From Pieris napi (taxonomy: Eukaryota > Arthropoda > Insecta > Lepidoptera > Pieridae), in contig NC_062251.1 of NCBI RefSeq assembly GCF_905475465.1, positions 241,001 to 305,000 on the forward strand: a DNA stretch of 64,000 nucleotides, in the 5' to 3' direction. How positions within the stretch are numbered: position 1 is the first letter of the stretch; each line of letters begins with the position of its first letter. Below are positions 9,112-21,100 of this stretch, one piece after another. The notes under the pieces are model-generated. The model did no database searches. It saw nothing but the letters and a program-made list of their open reading frames with translations, and was not told where the DNA came from. Both the position numbers and the translations under genes were made by a program.

Positions 9112-12100
9112 TTATTTCGGAAACAACTCATTGATAATCGTGTAAGCGTCAATCCATGGGACGACTTTGGCCTTAATCTGTGGTTCCGGTGTTGCCAGAG
9201 TCTTTTTTATTAACTCGTCGAGAGGGTATCCTTTTCTCGGGAATACTGTTCCCTGAACAAAATATTGACATTATTATATACAGTCGCAAAATTGGTTAAA
9301 ATAAATCTTTGAAGTCGAATCTCCAGCTACTTTGGATGCCAAAATTAGGGGCTGTAACGACAGTTTTAGACCAAAAACAACTTGATTAAGAGAACTATAT
9401 ATACGCGTCCATGGTGTTATTTTAATTACTCGACGTTATGAGTGCTTTAAAGTTTAAATCCTTCAAGTCGACAAATTGTAATTTTGAGGGTAGTCGCAAA
9501 AACACGAACTCCATATTGTAAACTGAGACTTCCTTTTTTATAGAACGGGGCAAACGGGCAGGATGATCACCTGATCTTATGCGATACAGCCGCCCATGGA
9601 CACAATGTCAGAAGGCTCGCGAGTGCGTTGCCGGCCTTTTAAGAATAAGTACGCTATTTTCTTGAAGTAGAATAGAACCTCTATAAATTACCTTCATCTT
9701 TGAAACAGTACTACCACTGCAAAATTAATTTCAACTAAAGAGGGTACTTGTAAAAATATAAATTACTATACTCACATTGCTAAGCAATTTCGTTGACGGA
9801 CAGAAGTCGTTCCGCCCATCCCCACTGTACACAATACGCGTGTAGTTCTTGTTCTTACAAAGCTGCGCCAGCGCAATCGATTTACATAGGTTCGAGGGAC
9901 AGAGACGGCAAGATGTCTGACGCATGCATGGCTCTATGAACAGCCGATCATTTTGCCAGAAAGCGCGATTTGTTACTATTGTTGTTATCGCGTCCTGAAA
10001 AGAAATTTTCAAATTAAGAAATCCAGCTACAACCTTTTAGGTCTAGGTCTCTGATATAATTTTCTTAATAGCCAAGTAGGTGATCATCTGCCTGATACAC
10101 GCCGTGGGTTCCCAAGCCAGCTCACAATATTTTTATGCGCCCTGGGTGTGCACACTTTGTGCGCATCTAACATTCGCTCAAACGTTGAAGGAAAACATCG
10201 TGAGGATATCGATATGCCTGAAAGAAATCGCTTGGTAAGCGTTAGGCCGCCCGTTTCCTTATAACTTTTGTAGCCTCCTTTTTTTATATTTATGTTTTTG
10301 TATAAGGTAAGTATACATAAATAAATAAATATGCCTTACAGCCAAAAGTCGATAGCGTGTGTCAGTCACAGGAGGCTGATTACCAAAAGTCAAAAATCAT
10401 TTATTCATTTTGTTAACACAATGTACACTTATGAACGTCAAAAAAGAAATATACATTAAATGCTTCTAATTTACATTTACTGCCAGTTCTCAAGGGCGTA
10501 GAACGGAAGTGAAGAAATGGCAATTAACTCACCGCCACTCTTTTTAATCGCCAAGTTTTTTTGTTTTACACAACGTTTGTAAGGAGCTGTAACCATTACA
10601 CCATGTTCCACATGACATCTTAAGTAATGATAATAATAAAATAAATTAAAAACAAAGATTTGTCCTCTATCAGCAGGAGGCATGGTGAAATAGGAGCACG
10701 CACTTACATTCTCGTGGGAACAACACGCAAATACATAGTCGTATACCGCATACCTACTTGCCTATTAGAAATGATCACGGGACAGTTAAAGAAATCTGAG
10801 GCCCTGACCTAAAAAGGTTGTAGTGCCATTGGTATTATTATTATTAGATAGATTGACAGACATTGTTAGCCGGGGTTTGGACGCCTGAGCAAAATAAATC
10901 CTATAGGCATAAACTACTTATTAAACAGCTACAACCTTTTAGGTCTTGTCCTCAGATTTCTGGATCTTTTTAGTCATATTTCTAATTCTGGTTTCCTTCA
11001 AACTCAAAATAACTTTATCCATATAGGTAGCCAAGTACACTTATGAACGTCAGCAGAAAGCGTTAAATCGATTCTAAATTTACAATTACTACCGGTTCGC
11101 AAGTCAAGGGCGTAGAGCGGGCAAGGAGAACTGGCAAGAAACCACAGTTTATCGCGTTCCTAGGGCAGGCAAGAAGAACTGGCAAGAAACCACAGTTTAT
11201 CGCGTTCCTAGGACAGGCAAGAAGAACTGGCAAGAAACCACAATTAATCGTGTTCCTAGGACGGGCAAGAAGAACTGGCAAGAAACCACATATTATCGTG
11301 TTCCTAGGACGGGCAAGAAGAACTGGCAAGAAACCACATATTATCGTGTTCCTAGGACGGGCAAGAAGAACTGACAAGAAACCACAGTTTATCGTGTTCC
11401 TAGGACGGGCAAGAAGAACTGGCAAGAAACCACAGATTATCGTGTTCCTAGGACGGGCAAGAAGAACTGGCAAGAAACCACAGTTTATCGTGTTCCTAGG
11501 ACGGGCAAGAAGAACTGGCAAGAAACCACATATTATCGTGTTCCTAGGACGGGCAAGAAGAACTGGCAAACAACCACATATTATCGTGTTCCTAGGACGG
11601 GCAAGAAGAACTGGCAAGAAACCACATATTATCGTGTTCCTAGGACGGGCAAGAAGAACTGGCAAGAAACCACAGATTATATTACAGAGGGACTTCATTT
11701 TTTATATGAACACGTGAAGTTCGTTCTTGAAAACCTCCGCCAAGGTATTTTTGTATTGTTTTTACACAAAATTCACACGTTTCGATCACGTCACGATTTT
11801 ATTCACCATGACATGTTGTTAGTACGAACTTCATAATTGCCTTAATAGACCTGTTCTAAGTTGATTTACATCTAACAACCACACACAAAGGATTCTTTAA
11901 TCTAGATTCAAGATTTTTAGCCGAATTCCTTTATCGCTCAATTTTTTTTTTTTTTAAAAGACAATTCACACCAATTGACCGAGTCCCATGCTAAGCTGGT
12001 GAAGCTTGTGTTATGGGTACTAGGCAACGGATATACATACATATTATAGATAGATAGATATATACATACATATTTAAACACCCAAGACCTAAGCACAACA

Positions 12101-15100
12101 CCAAATGCTCATCACATCGATGTTCGTCTCAGCCGGGGATCGAACCCGGGACCCATGGATTCGCAGTCAGAGGTACTAACCACTAGACCGATGAGTCGTC
12201 AAAATAAAGACCTGTATTTGAGTACTACATCATGTATTACGTTAACTCCATGTCATGAGTGAAGAACTCCTCCAAATGTCCATTTGTCTCTCATCCTGAC
12301 CACCATTTTCCAATCCTTCCCCGCTATCCCTTTTACTCCATCTTTCAACTCACACACGCTATATATTCGCGCTCTCTTCTTTTTCCTTTTTCTACTCCCA
12401 AACGAGTAGGCACAGACCGCGGAACTTCACTTGTCATGCATTAACCAAGGTCGTCTGTTTGACCTGCCCCTTCTCTAGTACGTCCTTTGGTCCATCAATG
12501 GTTGCCTTGTATCTTCTTCTTGTTGACCGTTTTATTCATCCGTTCTACACCAAACACTACTCATCTACGTCCTTTTTATTAGCTTATAAAAACATCTATA
12601 TTATAGCAGCAGAAAAAACAAAGTGATAGAAACGTATACCTACTATGGGGCAAAAGTTTTCACTTTGTTACCAAAGCACCCTGAGTTTTTCTGGACATGA
12701 AACAAGCACAGATCCAGAAAATCTAGAAAGACTCATCGCGGCTGTCAGAGGGCACTAGACCTCGAGGCCGATCCCCTACTCGCTAGACCTATCAAGACCC
12801 TTACAGGTCTTACCATCACCCGAGCACAGAGGCTCGCCGAAGACAGAGGAGGGAGGAAGAAGTAGATGATCAGCTTTTTAACAAAAACTCCACACCCTCT
12901 TTTGCGTCGGTTAAAAAGACGTTACCTGCAACTCATTTGTCTTTATCCAATGATTCACGAAGACTGTGTTAGCATCTGTTAGTATTGCGACATCCCAGCC
13001 CTGCTCTGCCAGTGTGGTGATCAGCTCCCGCATGCCAGGAGTCGGACGCATACTGGCGATGCTATCCAAGATGTCTGATGGGTAGAAGCCAGCGGAGAAC
13101 GCGTGCTCGAATACCTGCAAAACAGATTTATCATACGTGGTCTTTTCTATTCTGGTGTAAGTGGTATTGAGGTGACAGGGCAAACGGGCAGGAGGCTCGT
13201 GTCAGATGTTAAGTGATACCGCCGCCCATAGACACTAACAGAGCCAGAGGGCTCGCGAGTGCGTTGCCGGCATTTTAAGAATTGGTACACTCTTTTCTTG
13301 AAAGACCCTAAGTCAATTTGACTTAGGTCGATGACCCATAGTCGAATTGGTTCGGAAATACTTCAGTGGGCAGCTGGTTTCACATAGTGGTGGAGCGGGG
13401 CAAAAACTGCCTTGAAAAACGCTCAGTTGTGGAAGGACGTCGAGGTGATACATGAGGTAGATGTCATAATGGTTCGGAAATGTGACTTGCAATTGGTTCG
13501 ACATAGCAGAGAATTCTCGTTCTACGCCCTGTGTAACTAATTTAGAACCCTTTGAATCACATAATGTTACATAAATTAATGATATTTTTATTTAATTTTT
13601 AATCCCCGTCTGTTCATTGTTTGAAACTTTGAATTAAGTTGAAGTTAAGTCGTTTTAAATCACCTATTTCACTATAACATAAACACTTTCTAAATCCTAT
13701 TTAACCTAAATACGCTTGGTCTAAGATCCCTCTATACAACGACCTTCACCGAGATGCTTATTTAATGAAACGTATTTTATATTCAATTTAATATGTCAAT
13801 AAATATAATCCATATGGGTTGTCTAGCAAGTTTCAGTCCAGAGTATGTTTAATTAATAATTTAAAAAAAATATTTTTTGAAACATTTCACCGGTATGATT
13901 ATTAGATAAATTCTATACCAATCGAAAGTATGAACCCCATAGAATATGCAAACTTTATGCTGCCCATTCTTTTCCGGTCACAACTATCGGGTTGCCAGGT
14001 ATAAACAGGTAAATCTGTACTAGCATTTGCAACGGTCTGTTTATTGAATGAAATTTAAATGAAATTAAAGATTATTTTATTCTGAACACGGTGGTATAGG
14101 GTTGGCTGCGAAAAATCAGTCCAGAATTGCGGTTGTCGAATTTTAAAAAGTAAAATATTGCTCCAAGTGAATGTGTGCGACTGAAAGGTCCCAACCGACC
14201 ATCCCATGCGATAGAAGAGGACACAGCATAGCAGCTGTTTAAAGTCCGCCCACTTAAAGAAAGAGAGTGCGCATGCTATTTGGGCTTGGAAAAGAAAAGG
14301 ATAGCGATGGACTCGTATATACTATGCATAATTTTGGAGTAGTTTATTATTTAAATAGAGAAATAGTTATTTAATTTATTTTTATCAATTAATTATTTAT
14401 TTGTATATTTTTTATGAGACACTAAAGTATATTTACGTCTTTAGTAAAAAAGAAGGTTATAGTGATTCATATATAATACTAGCCTGATTAAAAATATTGA
14501 TTGAAAAAAATTAAAAAAATTACTACATGCAAATTATAAATCTATAAATATATGTGAAACTTGAGCCTGAGAACTGCGGATGGTTCTTAGATGAATATTT
14601 AAAACCAGTAGGATTCATTGGGGATCATACACCTTTAAAGATAGAAGACATTGTCGAAAAAAGTGAAACAGAGAGTGATGACGAAGAAGATTCAGAAGTT
14701 GAAGATCGTAGTTTTATGTCCGATGACTTGGATTCTGAATAATTTAAAAAAAAAATTGTATTTTTAATTTTTTACAATAAATAGAAGTAATTTTTTAATT
14801 GTTGTTTTTTTATTTTGTCTTCTTATAATAAAAATAAAATTTGCAAGATTACCCTGATTAAAAAAATTCACTTTTATGGGTTTTGAATTTTTTCCAATAG
14901 TTTCAATTGATTTCAATTTCTCTGTTTACATTTATAGATTTATAATTTGCATGTAGTAAATTTTTTAATTTTTTTCAATCAATATTTTTAATCAGGCTAG
15001 TATTATATATGAATCACTATAACCTTCTTTTTTACTAAAGATGTATATGTTAACGTAAAATTGTAAATACCGTTAGATTGTAATCTATCTCGCGAGATTA

Positions 15101-18100
15101 TAAACTGTCGAAAGATTGTGAACCTCAGCGTACTGCTTACAATTTAACGTATTATTATTCGGTAGATTGTAATCTATCGAAGTGAAGCCGTCAAATTGTG
15201 AAACGGTACGCACCTCGAGCGCTGATTGGTCGGCTTTATAGTAGACCGTTATATGTCCATAGAGTTAGGAATGAAACAAGGGTATCGGTCAAATAAAATG
15301 AATGCACTTCAAAAATTAGTATTTATTACTTAGTAGGTAATCAATAATTCTGACATCACATGATAAAAAAAAAATATCAAAATAAAAAAATCAGAAACGT
15401 AACAATATTTTCTCTTCAAACACAAATTAAAATTGAAAAATTAGTTCAATTTTCTTTCATTTCATTTCCAACACTAACTTAGTTATCATTCAAACTTCTT
15501 TGGTCAATCACAGACTAACTTACTTCCCAATAATTTCATATAACTAATTCTAAAGCTGTGAGTTACTTACAACACGACATCAATTTACATTCATCAAAAC
15601 AATCAATTTACATTCGACAACAAACAAACAAATATGGTGGCGCGGGGCATATTCTGTTCTATTAATCAGCGCGCGAGGTGCGATCCGTTTCACAATTTGA
15701 CGGTTTCACTTCGATAGATTACAATCTACCGAATAATAATACGTTAAATTGTAAGCAGTTTGTTGAGGTTCACAATATTTTGACAGTTTACAATCTCGCG
15801 AGATAGATTACAATCTAACGGTGTTTACAATTTTACGGTGACATATATATACCTACTTTAGTGTCACAAAAAATATACACATAAATAATTAATTTATTAA
15901 AAAGAAATTAAATAACTATTTCTCTATTTAAATAATAAACTACTCCAAAATTATGCATAGTATATACGAGTCCATCGCTATCCTTTTCTTTTCCAAGCCC
16001 AAATAGCATGCGCACTCTCTTTCTTTAAGTGGGCGGACTTTAAACAGCTGCTATGCTGTGTCCTCTTCTATCGCATGGGATGGTCGGTTGGGACCTTTCA
16101 GTCGCACACATTCACTTGGAGCAATATTTTACTTTTTAAAATTCGACAACCGCAATTCTGGACTGATTTTTCGCAGCCAACCCTATACCACCGTGTTCAG
16201 AATAAAATAATCTTTAATTTCATTTAAATTTCATTCAATAAACAGACCGTTGCAAATGCTAGTACAGATTTACCTGTTTATACCTGGCAACCCGATAGTT
16301 GTGACCGGAAAAGAATGGGCAGCATAAAGTTTGCATATTCTATGGGCTTCATACTTTCGATTGGTATAGAATTTATCTAATAATCATACCGGTGAAATGT
16401 TTCAAAAAATATTTTTTTTAAATTTTTAATTAAACATACTCTGGACTGAAATTTGCTAGACAACCCATATGGATTATATTTATTGACATATTAAATTAAA
16501 TATAAAATACGTTTCATTAAATAAGCATCTCGGTGAAGGTCGTTGTATAGCGGGATCTTATACTAGCTGGTGAAATTCTTTAGGTAAAAACGGAGAGCTG
16601 ATTAAGGAGGATTCAAGATAACCCTAAGAGGATAATTCATTGCTTTTGTTTTTGTTTAAATAAAATATATAAATAAATCGTTTATTTGCAAAGAAAGTGG
16701 AACATTTAGATCTATTAATTATACTCGCCCGGTATAAAGGCACGTTGCTTTTAAAAAATCTTTAGATATCCGAGACTAAGAAATGGAAAAAGGAAGATAG
16801 ATGGTATATGTTAGGAATTTAGTGAATTTAATTGTCATTAAAATATTAAGTGTCGAAAATTAGTACAAATTATAAATTATTTTTTTTATTTATTTCTTCG
16901 ATAACAAAAATACGTGGCATTTTAATTTACAATTTTAAAATATAAAATACTAATATTTCATAAATTCTCACTCGGCCTCAATCGCTCGCTCCCTTTTCTT
17001 CGACAAAAACGCTGTACATCTTCGTGACGTTTCCGTAAAAAATTACCGCGCCTAAAGAAGTTTCACTATAAAAATAATTTTACTGTGTTCTAGACTTTTC
17101 CTATAATTTCTGTTTATTACTTATTAATATTATGTGTGAATAAGACGTAGAAGATATTTTTTTTTTAATTTATTTAATTCCTAGGTTCGCGTTCTAGCTA
17201 ATAAATCCTTAATATTAGTATATTTTATTTCTTTTAATATGTTAACGTAGATCGAACGCCAAGTGGCAATGACGGAAGCCATGGCCATTGGGAGCTTTGC
17301 CAAATCACGTCCACATAACTTCAAACTTACATTTGTATTTCAGATAAAAAAACTCATTTTACGTAAATATTTAAAAAAAAGTGCGTGAGTTCAAAGTACA
17401 CATGGAGTGAAACTTCTTTGTAAATGAATTATTACTAAGGTAAAAGCCCCAATAGATGATCGTGTACCAGTATATGATCACTACATGTATTTGTATACCT
17501 ATATTTGTGAATAGAAAAAGAAAGAGAGAATTTTTTTTCAGTTATAATACATATATAGTCGACAAATATAGTCGTCATGACGACTATATTTGTTTGCAGG
17601 GAACCTTGAGGGAAATGCCCGATAATTTTGAAGCTCGTGTGGTATTCGGGGGATTATTTTTCCGACCCAAATGTCGGCCAATAGAATTGCACCATGAGAC
17701 GAAATGTACAGTTAACAAATAAGAATTTCATAATGAATAAAACAACTACTTAATACTTTTCTTGAAGCAACGACCAGAGAAAATTTTCACAAAAAATTAT
17801 CAGTATAATACCATGTAGGTTGTACCACGTGACGTCGAATGGTGCAATTCTATTGGCCGATATTTGGGTCGGAAAAATAATCAGCAAAATTTAAAATTTA
17901 AATTTTAAAAATAGAATTTCTTCAAGCTACGTTCGCCCTTTCTTATTCTCTCTCAATCGGTCTCAATCGCGCTCCCTTTTCTTCGACAAAAACGTTGCAC
18001 ATCTTCGTGACGCTAATATGATTATTATTGCGTTTCATCCGTAAAAAATTTACCCTCATGCGCCTAAAGAAGTTTCACTTCAAAAATAAAGACACTTTTT

Positions 18101-21100
18101 TTATTTTTTTTATTTCAGATTTCTATATCTGTTCTGTGATCATTTCTAATAGACAAGTAGGTGATCAGTCTTCTGTGCCTGACACATGTCGATATTTAAG
18201 TCTACATCATGGTTTTGGTTAGTAATAAATGCACTATAAAGTATGTTAATAAATAAGCATCTTAAGTGTAATTGATTTAGATCTTTTGACAGTTGGATCT
18301 AGTGGTGTTGGGCGGCCATGGAGAGAGCTCAGAGGAGTTCGGACAAATACCTGCAGCGGAGTTTCATCATCGTCAAGGAAGAATACAAAATACCATCCGT
18401 ATCACCTCGATGTCCACAACTGAGCGATAAGACAGTTTTTGCCACCACTAGTGGAACCAGCTGCCCACTGAAGTATTTCCGGACCTATTCCACTTAGGGT
18501 CCTTCAAGACAAAAGCGTACCAAGTCTTAAAAGGCCGGCAACGTATTTGCGAGCCTTCTGGCAATTTGAGTGTCCATGGGTGTCACTTAACGTGAGGTGA
18601 GCCTCATGGATGTGGGAGGGACATCGAGGTTTATGGAGTTATGTATTCTACGACATATTGGACTGTAATTACCTACATAGGTACATATTTCAGTACCTAT
18701 GTATAAAATGATTACAAAAACGATTACTCTTATCGATAAATTTCTAATTTTAGATAACAAGGAAATGACGAAGGTCATTTATGAAACATTTCCTTAGCGA
18801 GTGCTCATTCAGCTTTGTCACTCTTCTAATTAAAAAAAAGTTCGTGCGTACAAAGTACACATGTCAGAAGTGAAACTTCTTTGGCAAACTAATTTTTAAG
18901 TCTTTTTCATACTTACAAATCTAACTTTAGATTTCCGAGACATAGAGGGAAAAAGGAAGATATGTTAGGAATTTAATTGTCATTAAAATTAATACCAAAT
19001 ATAATAACAAAAAAAATTTTTAATTTATTTCTACGATAATAAAAACACGTGGCATTTTAATTTACAATGAGTCATTTGAGATTTCAATAAATTATTTTGC
19101 ATATAAAATACCAATATTTCATAAATTCTCTAGATATGTTTATTTACAAGTGTTCTTTAGTTTATTTACAAGGCTTCTGTTTACGCGTAAACTTCGAATA
19201 ATAATTATTAGGTACACCTAATCATTTCTCATGAAGCGTTATAGATTGGTCTGACCACAATACTTTTTTTTTATTAGCTGACCCGGCAACGTTGTTTAGC
19301 CATGTATAATATTTCTAGGAAACATTTTTTTTCGTTCAACAAAATAACTATCTGCTATAATAAAAAATATGGGTTGATCGTAGAGGGGTGAAAATTAGGG
19401 ATTGAATGTATTTTTGTGTGCTGTATCTGCTGTATTTTTATTAAAAAAATAAAAACAAAAAAAAATTTGGGGTGGACACCCCTTATCACTTATGGTAGGG
19501 GAGCCCACGATGCTAAATGGGGATTTACTCGAGCGTCGTAGAGACCTATTGGGATGCAAAGCTGAGATAATAAGAAGAAAAAAATGTTATATGATATATA
19601 CCTTTTCATCGGTGGGGGAAGCGGCTATAGGTTGTTAAATATGTAAAAAAAAACTGTTGCATGGACATCCTCGAGCGCGTCAGATATTGAAAGCATCAAG
19701 GCCCTACGTATTTTTAATAATGTACGTATGTTAATCTGATCGTTTGCATGATGCGGGTGGTTGTATTTAAGGGTTGAAAATGAAAAAAAAAAAAAAGTTA
19801 TCGAGCGCGTCAGATTTTCTAAGGGAGTGTTAAGTGCACCAAAAAAAGCTCTCATTCACTAATCTGACGATTTCGATGGGACGCAAACCCACGGCCATTT
19901 TCATAATTTGCAAAAAAATATCGCAATTTTGAAATACTCAAGCGCGTCAGATTAAGATATATGTGGTTCATCTTTATGTTCTAAACGTACTGTCTCATAA
20001 TCTGACGATTATCTAGAGGGATTCACCTGATCTGACAAAATAAAAATAGAAAAACGGTTCACCTAAAGGGCCATCCCTGCAACTTCCCGCTAATTCCATT
20101 CCTGGGTGCTTAAAATTGATATTTTGAGCTCGCTTTCTATGCATTTGAGCTCTCCCAGCTCGAAAGTCTGATAGAAGTTTCATAGAACACTATTTTTGGA
20201 ATTTTCAAACCGCAATAACTTTTGAATGGATCAAGCAATTTTCACGCGGTTGGCGGCATTCGACGCAGTTTTATCATCCTCAGTGATTTTGCAATTTTAA
20301 TTGATCGAACCACAAATTTTGGAGTAATCCCGAAAAAACACTTTTTCGGGTTTCTTTCGTTCACGATATCTCTCGAACGAATCAACCGCTTTTGACCAGC
20401 TTGGTGGCGATCAACGTGGTTTTTCAAGCTCAAAGGCGGATTAGTTTTTGAAGTTGATCGATAAAGAAACCACTTTAAAAAAAATATTTCTTATTTTTTT
20501 AAGATTTTTCAAAATTTCTCAAAATCTATCTGTCCGAATCGGTTCAAATTCACAGGAAATGTAATTTTGAGGGAAATATTTAGAACGCCGTTTAGTAGAT
20601 TCCGATCGGTTTAAGGAAATGTAGGCATCACGCAGCTGCACGCATTTAACATTATCGACGAATTTTTGTTTTTTCGGCTTGCGGAAATCGTCAGATTATA
20701 TATTTTTCATTATTCTTGAATTATTTACTTCAAAATAAAAAAAAATTAGCTACGCTCGAGAATGTCGAGATGACGTTTTTTTTTTACAACTTTGTTGCCC
20801 TCCCCTTTTTTTCCGTCACTCTCAAATTGTCAGATTAGTGGAATATACACTTTTTAGGATGTAATTAACTCACCCTACCTTAATCTGACGCGCTCGGGAA
20901 TTTCTGATGGTCAATTTTTTTTTACTAATCTGATCCTGTCTCCTTCACGGGGCGGCCTTATATATGGGCCTCATATTTTGTGGAGGTACTTAACCGGGTA
21001 CAAGCTATCCCCCTATATATTAATCTGCCGCGCTTTAGTAAATCCCGAAATCCCCTCTTGGGCTCCCCTACCATTAGGGGTTTGAAAGATAGATTGTAGC

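Larger units (their letters stand above)
13724..16558. mobile_element. Palindromic element P, 2.8 kb, with elements D and C in its loop
   Basis: The arm 13724-14445 is repeated inverted at 15847-16558, with few differences visible over about 710 bp (for example the ATGCGATAGAAGAGGACACAG, AAGTCCGCCCACTTAAAG and TGGTATAGGGTTGGCTGCG blocks). Termini are AGATCCC inward and GGGATCT, with TA outside both ends. The original loop was a few bases near ACTAAAGTA/TACTTTAGT; elements D (14447-15040) and C (15048-15843) now fill it. A partial arm recurs at 57662-57830. No transposase. It lies in phosphatase intron 1. Confidence 0.85.
17376..18081 (-). mobile_element. HINE-A copy split by other insertions
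   Basis: 3' terminus with T run, hairpin and AAGTTTCACTCC at 17376-17425; 5' terminus near 18081. Most of the middle is replaced by about 450 bp including MITE K and a perfect palindrome. Confidence 0.6.

Noticed and set aside
11121..11680. Regular direct repeats reminiscent of a CRISPR array
   Set aside because: There are no unique spacers; the whole 48-bp unit repeats, and the sequence is eukaryotic.
11063..11717. Open frames of 211 (minus) and 155 (plus) codons as repeat-protein genes
   Set aside because: They are the two strands of the 48-bp minisatellite; the unit length is a multiple of three and the array continues a LINE tail.
20242..20433. Frame shared by both E copies (also 35287-35490)
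   Set aside because: The two copies differ by an indel inside the frame, and base changes show no coding bias that I can see.
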